Positions 36,670-46,751 of a DNA stretch of 64,000 nucleotides are shown piece after piece. The number at the start of each line of letters is the position of its first letter. Positions within the stretch are counted from its first letter, which is position 1. A model generated the notes under the pieces. That model saw only the letters and a list, made by a program, of their open reading frames with translations, had not been told where the DNA came from and made no database searches. The position numbers and the translations under genes are program-made. This DNA is from Candidatus Desulfosporosinus nitrosoreducens (GTDB lineage: Bacteria > Bacillota > Desulfitobacteriia > Desulfitobacteriales > Desulfitobacteriaceae), in the NCBI RefSeq assembly GCF_030954495.1, contig NZ_JAVHUW010000046.1, positions 81,761 to 145,760 of the forward strand, in the 5' to 3' direction.

Positions 36670-38817
36670 CTAGTTTGTACTGCCCGGAATACTGTCATTT
36701 AAGTCCGGTACATTAACCTCGGGATCGGAAATATTCTGCGTATGAAGATCGTAAAAAGAGGCGACGACATGATTTACCAGCCATTTTCCTCCGCCGGCGA
36801 AGGTGACTTCATTCTCCGGAAATTGCGGAGACGCGTAATAGGGGTAATAGTCCTGATAGACAACACTTCCCGCAAAGCTTTTACCCGGATAATTTTGAGC
36901 AATATCATTATTGATCTGCACAAAATAGGCCATGATACTTCCTTTTTTATTGGCTTTAAGCAGAGCAACCCAATTGGCATAATCCTTCGGGTCCATGTAG
37001 CCATGAATACTAAGATCAGCCGTTCCGGACTGATAATCATTAACCTGCCAAACAAAGCGGACACTTTTGTTGTCAATAGTCATGACACTATAAGACCCCT
37101 TGAGGTTCTTTAAATTATAGGAAGAATTCAGGTAATTGTCTGAATCTGCAAAGTCATCGTCAGTCAGGTCCGTCTTTACAGGTGCGGCAGAACTGTTATG
37201 CGGCAGCTGCGCCAAAGTTTTATTGATATCCTGGGTTAACAGGGACTTCAAGGAATTAGCCGGTATTGCCAAATATAAATTCTGACCATCCGTCACATTG
37301 GCCGTTGTTGTTCCTATAACTTCAGCTTGTTCATTGACGAGCACCCCGCCGCTCGTTCCTTTAGAGATCGGAGCAGAAATTTGAATAAAGGACGCTTCAT
37401 TAACTAACTCTGATTTGGTGCTGACAATCCCGTCACTCATAGTATCATCCGTTCCGGAGGTATTTCCCAGGGCATAAACTTTATCGCCTGTGCTAATCTT
37501 ATCAGAATCACCCAGGGTAACGGACGGCAATCCCGCAGCGTCTATTTTTAACAGGGCTATGTCCTGATAGGGATCATAGGCTAAAACTTTGCTGACATCG
37601 TAGGTCTTTCCATCCTTTGTGGTAACTTTGGCCGAGTAAGCGTCCTTAATCAGCTGATAGTTCGTAACAACCTTGCCGCCGGAATCAACAATATATCCGC
37701 TGCCGCCGGCAAGAGGCACCCCATTGGAATCACTGGCCGCGATATAAACAATTGAAGGGCTGAGCTTTTTAGCAATTTCGCTGGCACTATAAGCTGAAGA
37801 AGGCGTCGCAGCCGGTGCCGAATTGGCGTAGTTTTGAACGAGTGCCGAGGGCATGACAGCCTCTCCGCCCAGAATATCCAATTGCCCGATTTGACTGCTC
37901 TTAGAGTTTAAATAGGCACCGGTGCTTTGACTGTAATCAGCAGGGACAAGCAAAACCGGAGCATTCAGAGTAGCGGCGTAAGCTCCTCCGGCAAGGGCGT
38001 CCGCAAAACCATTTCCGGTCGCCATAAATACTTTGCCAAAGTTGAAGCTGCTGTCAAAGCGATTCAACACGGCAAGATTGCGAGCGTACTTATCACTGCC
38101 GGTTATCCGTTCCACACCGGGAAATTGAGCGGAGACGGACTCAGCAATTTGATCGGTGCCGCCAATTAAATAGGTATGAGAAATCTGATGGTCCGTCAGA
38201 TAACCCTTGATGCTGTCCGTCAGGTAATTTTGAGGTACTATGATAAGCGGCGCATTTTTTTGAGCGGCGATTGGGGCGATTGATAAAGCGTCGGCATAAC
38301 CGTCCCCGCTCACCACGGCGATTTCTTGCACATTTCCCAGCTGTTTGGCAATTTCAATGGCGGTATCATACATGTCATTCCCGGCCAAACGCGTTACCGT
38401 GATCCCCAGGTCTTGAACCTGGTTTTCCACGTTGGCAGAAACCACAGCGGTCCCGCCCACGATAAAGACGCTTTTGACCTTAAGATCCTCTAAGGTTTGC
38501 TGCGTTACGGAGGGCAGGCTTTGAGCCTGCGTAAGCAAGATCGGAGCATTGTACTTCTTAGCTAACGGAGTCGCGGCCAAGGCATCGGGAAAGTTTTCGC
38601 CATAGGCTAAAACGGCGTAATCAGACTGTGTCCAGCCTTCTTCGGCGATAGCGGAAGAAGTATCGTACTGGGTATAGCCGGCGATACGATGGGTCACAGG
38701 CGAGGCCATAGCGGCAGGAACAAAGGCCATCTGAAGAATGCAGACAGAAAGAATCAGCAACAACGACATATTATAGTGCCATCCAGCCCGGCGGGCTTTA
38801 ATGTTTCCATAGTCCAT
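36670..38817 (-). CDS. CWB2 protein fused to an HtrA-like domain lacking catalytic His
   Basis: 715 residues from ATG 38817 (GTG 38832 overlaps its own site). Signal sequence ~15-40. Three CWB2 repeats ~42-335 (RIAGYTQYDTS, FPDALAATPLA, SVFIVGGTAVVS, RLAGNDMYDTA, RITGSDKYARN). Residues ~345-540 form an S1C trypsin-like fold: Asp419 (YQDIALLKI) and Ser489 (GTSGGVL) fit the triad, but the His position reads VVTNYQLI, that is Gln388. The remaining ~170 residues are an unassigned domain. Likely a wall-attached, inactive protease-like binding protein. Confidence 0.88.
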   Translation of the reverse strand: MDYGNIKARRAGWHYNMSLLLILSVCILQMAFVPAAMASPVTHRIAGYTQYDTSSAIAEEGWTQSDYAVLAYGENFPDALAATPLAKKYNAPILLTQAQSLPSVTQQTLEDLKVKSVFIVGGTAVVSANVENQVQDLGITVTRLAGNDMYDTAIEIAKQLGNVQEIAVVSGDGYADALSIAPIAAQKNAPLIIVPQNYLTDSIKGYLTDHQISHTYLIGGTDQIAESVSAQFPGVERITGSDKYARNLAVLNRFDSSFNFGKVFMATGNGFADALAGGAYAATLNAPVLLVPADYSQSTGAYLNSKSSQIGQLDILGGEAVMPSALVQNYANSAPAATPSSAYSASEIAKKLSPSIVYIAASDSNGVPLAGGSGYIVDSGGKVVTNYQLIKDAYSAKVTTKDGKTYDVSKVLAYDPYQDIALLKIDAAGLPSVTLGDSDKISTGDKVYALGNTSGTDDTMSDGIVSTKSELVNEASFIQISAPISKGTSGGVLVNEQAEVIGTTTANVTDGQNLYLAIPANSLKSLLTQDINKTLAQLPHNSSAAPVKTDLTDDDFADSDNYLNSSYNLKNLKGSYSVMTIDNKSVRFVWQVNDYQSGTADLSIHGYMDPKDYANWVALLKANKKGSIMAYFVQINNDIAQNYPGKSFAGSVVYQDYYPYYASPQFPENEVTFAGGGKWLVNHVVASFYDLHTQNISDPEVNVPDLNDSIPGSTN

Positions 38818-38930
38818 GTCTGAAATAGACACCCCTCTCTTGTAATCTTCTCCCCTTTAATTTCTACGTTGTTCCTTTTTTCCCTCTTTTCCTTTTTTTA
38901 AAATTAATGGTAATAGCTTTACAAAAAATT

Positions 38931-38955
38931 GCCCTGCGTTCCGTGAACGCAGGGC
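38931..38955 (-). terminator. Terminator of the large S-layer-like gene
   Basis: GCCCTGCGTTC / GAACGCAGGGC with a 3-nt loop, followed on the minus strand by AATTTTTTG. Confidence 0.85.
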
Positions 38956-38993
38956 GAAGCTGCTCAACTATCCTACTATTTTAACAGGCCTAC

Positions 38994-41900
38994 TTAGCGG
39001 GCAGTATCCGTGTATATTGACAGATACGTGGGATCTGTCGCTGCAACGTGAATTTCTATTGATTTAACCAGGCCACTGGTGGTAACCCCGGTAAGCTTAA
39101 GGACATCTCCGACGTTAGGATCATTCGTAATCGTACCGTCGGGGTCCATTCTGAATTGACTGGGATTGCCATTAGCATCGACAGCCGAGTCTAAAATAAT
39201 TTTAGCTAAAGGCATTCCCTTGGAGCCGTATTGATCTACCGCCAAGAAATATAGACCGGCGCGGCCAATGATATTCAAGTTCGGCGTGGGATCATAGCCG
39301 TTACCTGTCGGACCATATGTCCCCACCGCTCCGTCTTTATCAAAGCGTGCCAAAATCTTACCGGCTGCGAGCCAGTTCTGAGCAATTGTGGCGACATCTC
39401 CGGTTTCATTCAGAGAGTTGCCCGGCAGATAAGTGCCCACCCCAATAACAATAGCCATTGACGCACGAGTTGCCGAGGACGATTTAAGCGGTGTCGTGAG
39501 ACTGTGAATTAAGCCGTCGGCACCTTGAAGGCTAACGGATAGGGTTGTACTTGATTCTGTGACATTATCCGCCAGTTTGTTGGCGACGACCTTTACTTTA
39601 TCATAGGCAATCGGTGCCGAGGTAGCGCTATCTACAACGCTGAAATCTTTAGAATCAACGGATACCCCAACGACCGGATTACCTTTTAATTTTACTTTGG
39701 CGCCGCTTGACGTTGTGCCGTAAACATAGGGATTGGCCGCATAATCTTTATCTAATTCCGAAATGGCCGTATTATCGTTAACCGCATAGAGGGGATTGGG
39801 GACCGGAGCTATCGCATAGTCTTTAATGTCTTTGTCCGCCAGCACAGAAATCGTTATTGACTTTGAATCAATGACCACATGGGGATCTGTCGCGGTCCCT
39901 GCATGGCCATCGCGTGCATTAACCAGATTGAATACCACCGTTCCGCTGCCCGCTCCCGTCGGATTACCGGCATTTGCCGCCGCCGCTTGAATGCAAATGC
40001 CTTTGGCTCCGGACGCGGCGGGATCACCCACTGCATTGCCGAAAATATCCGTTCCGGTGAGAGAAAGCTCGGAACTGTCAGCCGTTGTTGCCAGTACCTC
40101 ATAGTCATAGGCCGGAGCAGCCAAAGCACCAGCGACATAGAGATCCGGTTCCGTAGCTTTCCCGATCATATCAAACACCCTGTCATACTGATCTTTAACG
40201 GCGAGCCCCCCATAGTTGATACCGAAGTCGATGAATTGATTGGCGCCATTCTGCATGTTCGTTAACAAAACACTGGGGTTTAAAACTAAAGTATCAGCCT
40301 GCGCAGGTTTCTGAATATTTATGGTCAGGTTGCTGAACTTACCTGTGGAAGTAGAGGCGCTTAAGGTCTCGGCCACACTCTGGGTGCTGTTGTTGGCAAA
40401 AGGTTTGTTCAGGATGCTCGCTGTCCCATCGGCATTTTCCTGAAGAATACAGTTGGTCAGAATCAAGCCGCTGACACTTTCTTGCAGATCGCTGTATTTC
40501 GTTAATTGGGTTCCGTTCTGATCGTAAGCCGCAAAGGGAATTACCTTGGATTCTCCGGAAGCGATATTATAGGAGGGGGCCATTAAACGGAATGAATCCA
40601 GTTTTGAGGCTTTATTTAAGGTCGTATTAAGGGTAGAGGTTGTTCCCGTCCAGGTCATAGCGGTAATAACCGTCGGCATATCCACTGAAATCGAGTCACC
40701 CGACGTATTATTGACAATTACTTTAATGACTGCTTTCGTAGAATCGCTGGGATCTTCTTCAACGGAAGCGGTGACATAAGAATTGGAAGTGCTTAAGAGA
40801 TTGTCGTTGCCGTTAGCGTCGGAATGTAAAATCAAACCGCCCAAAATCAAGTGATAATCGGTTGTTAGGTTACCGCTGATGTCTTTAGCGGTGTAACTCG
40901 CATAGAACACGCTGGAATCTCCGTCAGTTAATTCTTTATCATCAGCGTTGGTCAACTGGCCAAATTGGAAATCGCTTAAGGTACCGATTTGGGTAGAGGT
41001 TGTCAAAGTAGCGCTCGTTGACACCCCGGAGGTCGAGTCATAACCGGTAATGACTACAGTAGAGAATTGCATAAGGTTCTGAACATTTGAGTCTAATGTA
41101 AGCAGGCCGTCCTTAGCATCAACGCTGCCCACACCGCTTTGAAAGCTTAAGCTGTTGGCCAGCCCGCTGGTTGTGATGTCATTTCCGTATTGGTCTAATA
41201 CTTGATAAGTTGCATAACCTGTCTGACTATTGTCTTTAGAATTCGTAACAACCCCTAATTTGGTAGCCGTAATGTTAATGGCGGCAATCTTCTGCTGATC
41301 AACAGTGACTGAGGTTTTTCCCAGATCTGTTGTGTCATCTTTAACAGCAACGGTATAAGTTCCTTGAGGGAAGTTCGCCGAATTTTGCAGGGTAGCTTCA
41401 GTATTGCCGGAGTCCCAGGTAGCGGTCACAGTCATGGGTGTGGAAAAGTTCTCTACATCGAAGGTAACTTTGGAGGTATCGGCAGGCGCACGGTTAAAGA
41501 CAACTTTAAAGCTGTCCGCTGCAACTGCGGTTACGGAAGTCACTGCCAGGGGGCCGTTAGACGGATTAACCTGGCCGATTTGAACACCCGTACGAACTGC
41601 TTCAGGAACAACGGCTGCACCGCCGAGAGCTGTTACTACGGCACCGCCGGCGAGTTTGCCCCGTACAAAGGAAGCCGCCGCCGGAATTGTTCCGTTCGTG
41701 AGAACGATCGGCGATTTGGTTTGAGCTGCCAGAGGTGCTCCGGCCAGAGCGTCAATCCCGGTTTCGCCGTTGGCCACAAATACCTTGCTGAACTGCAATT
41801 GGGAAGCAAAGTCCTGGATAACTTGATTGTTAGTATCATAAGAGGTCATTCCGGCATGGCGGGTTGCATTTGGAAGCTGACCTTTAACCGCGTCGCTGAT

Positions 41901-42542
41901 GACACCTGTTCCGCCGATAACATCGGAAGCGGTAATACCCGGGTTAGCCGCCAAATAAGCGGAAACACTGGCCGGAAGGGAATCTTTATCGGTTAAAAGA
42001 ATAGGCTCGTTAGCAGCGGAAGCGATGGCCGCAATGGAAAGAGCATCGGGAATTCCGTTGACCACGGCAACTTTTGTTACGCCGCTCATCTTTTTAGCGA
42101 TGTTAACGGCGGTTTCAGCGCTGTCCATACCGCCGAGGGGAACAACTGTGATACCCATGCCCGTCAGTTCATCAAGAACTGCCTGACTGATAACAAAGGT
42201 TCCGCTCGTTACATAGACGGTTGTAACTTTAAGTTTGCTAAGTTCGGCTTTAGTGTCGGCGTCAAGGGTCTCTCCGGCTCCCGTCAGCAGAATGGGAGCT
42301 TTCAAATAAACCGCCAGCGGACCGGCCGTCAGAGCATCCACCATACCATAGGATGTTGATGAGGCCAGAATTGCCACACCCGAATAACCGGTTTGATCGG
42401 CAATCGCCGCCGCCGTTTGAGCAGCGGTAGCACCCGCTAAACGCGTCGGCGCCGTATCGTCAGCAAAAACCTGAAAGGGGATTATGGATAAAGTTATCAC
42501 TGCAATTGCTAACGAAGCCATAGCTTTTTTCATTTTTCCCAT
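38994..42542 (-). CDS. Large CWB2 S-layer-like surface protein
   Basis: 1182 residues from ATG 42542, chosen because GGAGAGGAG lies 9 bp upstream (an upstream ATG is part of that site). Signal peptide ~1-28 (AMASLAIAVITLSIIPFQVFA). Three CWB2 repeats fill ~30-340 (RLAGATAAQTA, VDALTAGPLAV, VYVTSGTFVIS). The remaining ~830 residues are Ser/Thr/Asp-rich Ig-like beta domains without Cys. Long 5' gap, strong site and strong terminator suggest high expression; it may be the main S-layer protein of this strain. Confidence 0.9.
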   Translation of the reverse strand: MGKMKKAMASLAIAVITLSIIPFQVFADDTAPTRLAGATAAQTAAAIADQTGYSGVAILASSTSYGMVDALTAGPLAVYLKAPILLTGAGETLDADTKAELSKLKVTTVYVTSGTFVISQAVLDELTGMGITVVPLGGMDSAETAVNIAKKMSGVTKVAVVNGIPDALSIAAIASAANEPILLTDKDSLPASVSAYLAANPGITASDVIGGTGVISDAVKGQLPNATRHAGMTSYDTNNQVIQDFASQLQFSKVFVANGETGIDALAGAPLAAQTKSPIVLTNGTIPAAASFVRGKLAGGAVVTALGGAAVVPEAVRTGVQIGQVNPSNGPLAVTSVTAVAADSFKVVFNRAPADTSKVTFDVENFSTPMTVTATWDSGNTEATLQNSANFPQGTYTVAVKDDTTDLGKTSVTVDQQKIAAINITATKLGVVTNSKDNSQTGYATYQVLDQYGNDITTSGLANSLSFQSGVGSVDAKDGLLTLDSNVQNLMQFSTVVITGYDSTSGVSTSATLTTSTQIGTLSDFQFGQLTNADDKELTDGDSSVFYASYTAKDISGNLTTDYHLILGGLILHSDANGNDNLLSTSNSYVTASVEEDPSDSTKAVIKVIVNNTSGDSISVDMPTVITAMTWTGTTSTLNTTLNKASKLDSFRLMAPSYNIASGESKVIPFAAYDQNGTQLTKYSDLQESVSGLILTNCILQENADGTASILNKPFANNSTQSVAETLSASTSTGKFSNLTINIQKPAQADTLVLNPSVLLTNMQNGANQFIDFGINYGGLAVKDQYDRVFDMIGKATEPDLYVAGALAAPAYDYEVLATTADSSELSLTGTDIFGNAVGDPAASGAKGICIQAAAANAGNPTGAGSGTVVFNLVNARDGHAGTATDPHVVIDSKSITISVLADKDIKDYAIAPVPNPLYAVNDNTAISELDKDYAANPYVYGTTSSGAKVKLKGNPVVGVSVDSKDFSVVDSATSAPIAYDKVKVVANKLADNVTESSTTLSVSLQGADGLIHSLTTPLKSSSATRASMAIVIGVGTYLPGNSLNETGDVATIAQNWLAAGKILARFDKDGAVGTYGPTGNGYDPTPNLNIIGRAGLYFLAVDQYGSKGMPLAKIILDSAVDANGNPSQFRMDPDGTITNDPNVGDVLKLTGVTTSGLVKSIEIHVAATDPTYLSIYTDTAR

Positions 42543-43245
42543 GTAGTAATTTCTCCTCTCCATTTTGTTATTTATTTCTCTAGTTATGGACGTCGTTCTT
42601 AGCCTCCACCACCTCCTTGATCAAGTTTTTGCCTAAACTTTGAACCTAATAAGCGGCTTAAGAAAATCCCGGCATTTCAGACTGAATATTCATTCATTGA
42701 ATGTCGGGGATTCACACGAAGATTAGGAACAGCCTTGAAGAAAGGCTATCAATTTCCTGACCGTGGGTTAATGCCGATAGACGTTAACCTTGAGGAATTT
42801 TTTAAGATATTCTACATTTAGTATTCGAAATCCTTTATATTATTTAGATTAATCTGATTTATTTTATTATTTTACTATATTAAGTAAATTCGGATTTGCG
42901 TTTTAATATTAGTTCCATCATTAATTGAGTATTCGGGCTTGAATGATTGAACTTCGCGGGTTATTCCCTTTTTGCTTGCAACAATATAGGTACTAAATTT
43001 TGAAACCAGAATTCCGGGATCAGAATGAGCCCTGATGGCCAATTGCATTTGCGCAGCTTGCTCATCGGTTAAAACCCCAAGGGATATCACTTTAGTCTAT
43101 GTCTTTTTATTTGTCATCAATCTAAAGTTTTCGCCAAAATTTACCGATATAAAAAATAGTGCTAAAAAGAGGACAATTCGTTTGCAGCGCATGTTAACCT
43201 CACAGAGGGACGAATTATTGCTGCTTATTAATGAGAGGAGAGATA
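42543..43245. other. ~700-bp gap between divergent surface genes
   Basis: Holds the divergent promoters, a leader of unknown structure upstream of the large CWB2 gene, and one possible remnant frame (42875-43090, minus). No known riboswitch motif found by eye. Confidence 0.5.
42875..43090 (-). pseudogene. Possible gene remnant, 71 residues
   Basis: Reads VLTDEQAAQMQLAIRAHSDP, then a beta-like stretch (KFSTYIVASKKGITREVQSF). It looks coding in composition but the GTG start has no ribosome site, and an in-frame stop lies just upstream. Perhaps the end of a lost gene. Confidence 0.3.
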
Positions 43246-46200
43246 ATGTTGATGTTTAAAACAAATACACGTCGGATTTTTCATCTGACACGAAAAAAAT
43301 GGCTAGCCAGCTTGTTAAGCATAATCATGCTGATCTCACTTTTCCCAGCTGCGGCCTGGGCGGCTGGGTCTGCGGCCACCTTGTCTATCATCACCGCCCC
43401 AGATCCATTGACTGAAAGTTATATTAGGTCTAATCCAATCACAATTGATCTGACTTTAACCAATAACACTTGGGCTTCAAGTATTATTGATGAAGATGAA
43501 GGTGGAAACATAGCCCAGGTATACCTGCCCACCTTAAAAAGCGGTTTCGCAGCGGCTACAGATTCAAACGCATGGACGAATTTGTTAAATGCCGCAACCA
43601 GTTTTAAAATTACAGATGTTTCAACAAACTATACATTGGAAATAACCATCCCGACTTCAGCTACATACGACATTCTTGCCAACCAAACGGTGACATTTAC
43701 CCCTCCGGCTGCCCTGTTGCAGGACTCGTCGAATGTTCCTGCCCCACAGTCCTTTACTATCACGGCTGATCCTCAGGCGACTCTCTCCGGTTCATTAACC
43801 AGCGGTGCCACCGAATCGGATATTGTTGCCGGGGGCAAGCAATTAACAATTACTCTGCTCAACTGCCAATGGGACCCGGCGGTCGCAACAGATGCAACTG
43901 AACGCACTGCACTTTTTGCGGATGTATTTGGAGCTAATTCGGATATCTATAACGCCTTGGTAGCGGCCCCTAATCCGAGTACAGTGATCAAGGAAACTCA
44001 GAATTCCGACAGCAGCTACACTATCGTGACTATTACTCTCCCTCCAGTACCTGGTTATAATATCTCATCACTTCAGACTTTCACCCTACATCAACTTGAT
44101 GGGACCTTGCTAAATCTCGGTTCAATTTTGGAAAATATTAGTAACCCCTCATTTTCTATTAGTTCAGACAGCAATACCATCAGTTTGAATACAACTCCTT
44201 CTATTTTGACAGAATCAGGGGTTAAAAGCGGTTCTTCAACGACATTAACAATGACACTGAGTGACAATACCTGGGACCAGACTATTTTGAATGATACTGC
44301 AAAACAAACAGCTTTATTGAATGGTTTTTCAGTTTCTACCGATACAGCGGCCTGGAACAATTTGAAAACGGCGATTTTAAATGCCTCTCCCTCTCCTTTT
44401 GCTTTATCCAATTCAAACAGTACACTGACCATTACAATACCACCGCCAACCACAGGCTACAGTATATTGTCAGACCAACAGGTAACCGTGACTGTACCTT
44501 CCACAGTTCTTACCAATAATTACTCTATTTCCAATACATTATCGTTTACCATAACGGCTAACCCTTCGGTTTCTGTTTCCGGTACGCTAACCCAAGGGGT
44601 CAACTCCTTAGATGTCGTCAACGGCGGTAAGACCATCGTGGCTACGTTGTACAACGCCACGTGGAATTCAGATGTGACAACCGCTCTCCAAAAAAGAGAA
44701 AAATTAATTGGTGACCTACTGACACCCTCCACTGATTCCGCAGGCACATGGGCAAGCATAATCCCTACCATTAAGGCTCAGGCAACGTATGCATTAACAG
44801 ACAGCAAAACAGTAACGATTACACTTCCTCCGATTCTCGGATTTAATATTTCCAGTTCCATTACAATAGCCCCGGCAACATCTTCAGCAAACCTGACCGA
44901 TTTGCAGAACCTTACCACTGCCCCAAGCCCCAGTGCTTTTGATAATGACTCGGCGGCCCCCTCTTTTGCCATTTCGCCGGTTGCCAATCAATCGGCCGCC
45001 CTTTCCGGAACTGCCACCACAGCAACTGAGTCGGATATTGTTATAGGGGCCAAGCAACTGGTTATTACCCTGGCAAAGGATGCCTGGGTTCCAGATGTTG
45101 TGAGCAATTCTTCTAAGCTAACTGCATTGATCAACGGCATTGAAAACACTGATACTACTAATTCCGCAAATACTACCGCTTGGAATGCGGTACAGGGTGC
45201 ACTGAATTCCTCGAACGTGGTCAGAACGAGCGATACGGTGCTCACTATCAACTTACCGCCCGTACCGGCTTACGCCTTGACTTCTGATCAAACGATTCGC
45301 GTGACCATACCAGCTACTTGCACCTCAACTTTGCCACAATCGCAAACGATTGATGCCGGTACTTTCACAATCAAAGCTGTCACAGCCTCCTTAAGCGGCA
45401 CTGCTGTAACTACGCCGCTGGATAGCAAATCTGTAATAGCCGGAGGCAAAACCATCGTTATCACATTAAATAATGCCACCTGGACCTCGGATGTGACTTC
45501 ACCGGCCAGGTTGGATGATCTGCTGAACTGTTTTACGACTAGCGCGAACTGGACTCCGATCAAAAGCTCTATCACGCCGGCTAACATTACTCTAAGCGGC
45601 AAAAACATACTTACAATTAAACTGCCTGCAATTGCCAATTACGTTCCGAGTGGAATAGCCCAGATGACATGGCAGATTCTCCCTTCTGTCTCCGCTAAAC
45701 TAATCAACGAAACTATCAGCAAAACACTAACTGCTTCACCGACAATTCAAATTGGAGATCAAACCGCCACATCAACATCAGCCGCTTTATCTGGCGCCAT
45801 GTCTATGAAGATTTCCGATGTGGTGACTGGAGGGAAAAAAGTAATAATCACTCTAACCGGCGGAACCTGGGATTCCAGTTTGCCTAATAACAGTACGAAA
45901 ATTAAGGCCCTGGTCAACGGTTTTAAGCTAGATCCTAACAATAATGACAGTAAAAACTGGACATTAGTTCAGACTGCATTAACAAAGGCCAACCCCAGTG
46001 CTACATTTTCTCTAGGCACAACTTCTGCTACTAACGACACGCTAACGATTACTCTCCCGGCAGTGACCGGGTATAATCCTGTGAATACCCAGAAAGTAAC
46101 TCTAACTATTCCTAAGAGTACGCTGACATCAGCTTCCTCCGACGTTAATGCTACAGGGCAGCTTGAAATTGATTTACCCTCTTTAACCAATCAAGGTTCC

Positions 46201-46731
46201 TTGCAGGCTTTACTGGACAATGGCAGCTTTGCCACCGCTATTAATACCATACCTCTGGATAATATCTACTTAAAAGTACCGGTGAAATATATCAGCACTA
46301 TAGTATGTAATCAGGCTTCTCTAGGCAATACCACGGTGACTTCGCTTGATTTCTATACGGATAACAGTGTAGCCTCTATCAATGTCACCGTTGGCGGAGC
46401 TACTGGAGCTCCTTATACAAGCAGCACTTCTGTCCCTTCAGGGAACGGGAAAAAATTTAATGTGGGGTTTTCCACAGTGAATGATACGACGAGTTCCTCA
46501 TCAACTTCGCAATCATCCTCTGAGGTAACCATCAATGTGCGGGACAGCAGCAATAATACACTGCAAACAGATATCGTCATCAAAGTCAGCGGCTCCAAAA
46601 AATATACCTTCGGTCCATCCACAGACCTTAGCGGTACCTACAGCATCTATACGCTGATGACGGGCAATCAATTGCTCTCCAATATTTTGAATTACTATAT
46701 ACCAGCTGATCTGACAGTAGAAACCCTTTAA
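43246..46731 (+). CDS. Secreted protein with seven ~115-residue repeats
   Basis: 1161 residues from ATG 43246 (AGAGGAGAG upstream). Signal peptide ~10-42 (ends AAAWAAGS). Residues ~45-930 are seven tandem copies of a domain of about 105-130 residues. Each has the pattern (E)SDIVxGGKxLxITLxxxxW, then a Trp-containing AWxxVxxAL helix, then LTITLPPVPGYxIxSxQ. The C-terminal ~230 residues differ (Thr/Ser-rich, ends LNYYIPADLTVETL). No CWB2 or SLH domain. I do not recognise the repeat family. Followed 20 bp later by a small partner gene. Confidence 0.8.
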   Translation: MLMFKTNTRRIFHLTRKKWLASLLSIIMLISLFPAAAWAAGSAATLSIITAPDPLTESYIRSNPITIDLTLTNNTWASSIIDEDEGGNIAQVYLPTLKSGFAAATDSNAWTNLLNAATSFKITDVSTNYTLEITIPTSATYDILANQTVTFTPPAALLQDSSNVPAPQSFTITADPQATLSGSLTSGATESDIVAGGKQLTITLLNCQWDPAVATDATERTALFADVFGANSDIYNALVAAPNPSTVIKETQNSDSSYTIVTITLPPVPGYNISSLQTFTLHQLDGTLLNLGSILENISNPSFSISSDSNTISLNTTPSILTESGVKSGSSTTLTMTLSDNTWDQTILNDTAKQTALLNGFSVSTDTAAWNNLKTAILNASPSPFALSNSNSTLTITIPPPTTGYSILSDQQVTVTVPSTVLTNNYSISNTLSFTITANPSVSVSGTLTQGVNSLDVVNGGKTIVATLYNATWNSDVTTALQKREKLIGDLLTPSTDSAGTWASIIPTIKAQATYALTDSKTVTITLPPILGFNISSSITIAPATSSANLTDLQNLTTAPSPSAFDNDSAAPSFAISPVANQSAALSGTATTATESDIVIGAKQLVITLAKDAWVPDVVSNSSKLTALINGIENTDTTNSANTTAWNAVQGALNSSNVVRTSDTVLTINLPPVPAYALTSDQTIRVTIPATCTSTLPQSQTIDAGTFTIKAVTASLSGTAVTTPLDSKSVIAGGKTIVITLNNATWTSDVTSPARLDDLLNCFTTSANWTPIKSSITPANITLSGKNILTIKLPAIANYVPSGIAQMTWQILPSVSAKLINETISKTLTASPTIQIGDQTATSTSAALSGAMSMKISDVVTGGKKVIITLTGGTWDSSLPNNSTKIKALVNGFKLDPNNNDSKNWTLVQTALTKANPSATFSLGTTSATNDTLTITLPAVTGYNPVNTQKVTLTIPKSTLTSASSDVNATGQLEIDLPSLTNQGSLQALLDNGSFATAINTIPLDNIYLKVPVKYISTIVCNQASLGNTTVTSLDFYTDNSVASINVTVGGATGAPYTSSTSVPSGNGKKFNVGFSTVNDTTSSSSTSQSSSEVTINVRDSSNNTLQTDIVIKVSGSKKYTFGPSTDLSGTYSIYTLMTGNQLLSNILNYYIPADLTVETL

Positions 46732-46751
46732 AACAAATGGAGGTGATTGCG

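Noticed and set aside
42564..42800. Cyclic-di-GMP or other known riboswitch upstream of the S-layer gene
   Set aside because: The conserved GEMM-type bases could not be found; the leader may be structured but no known class fits.
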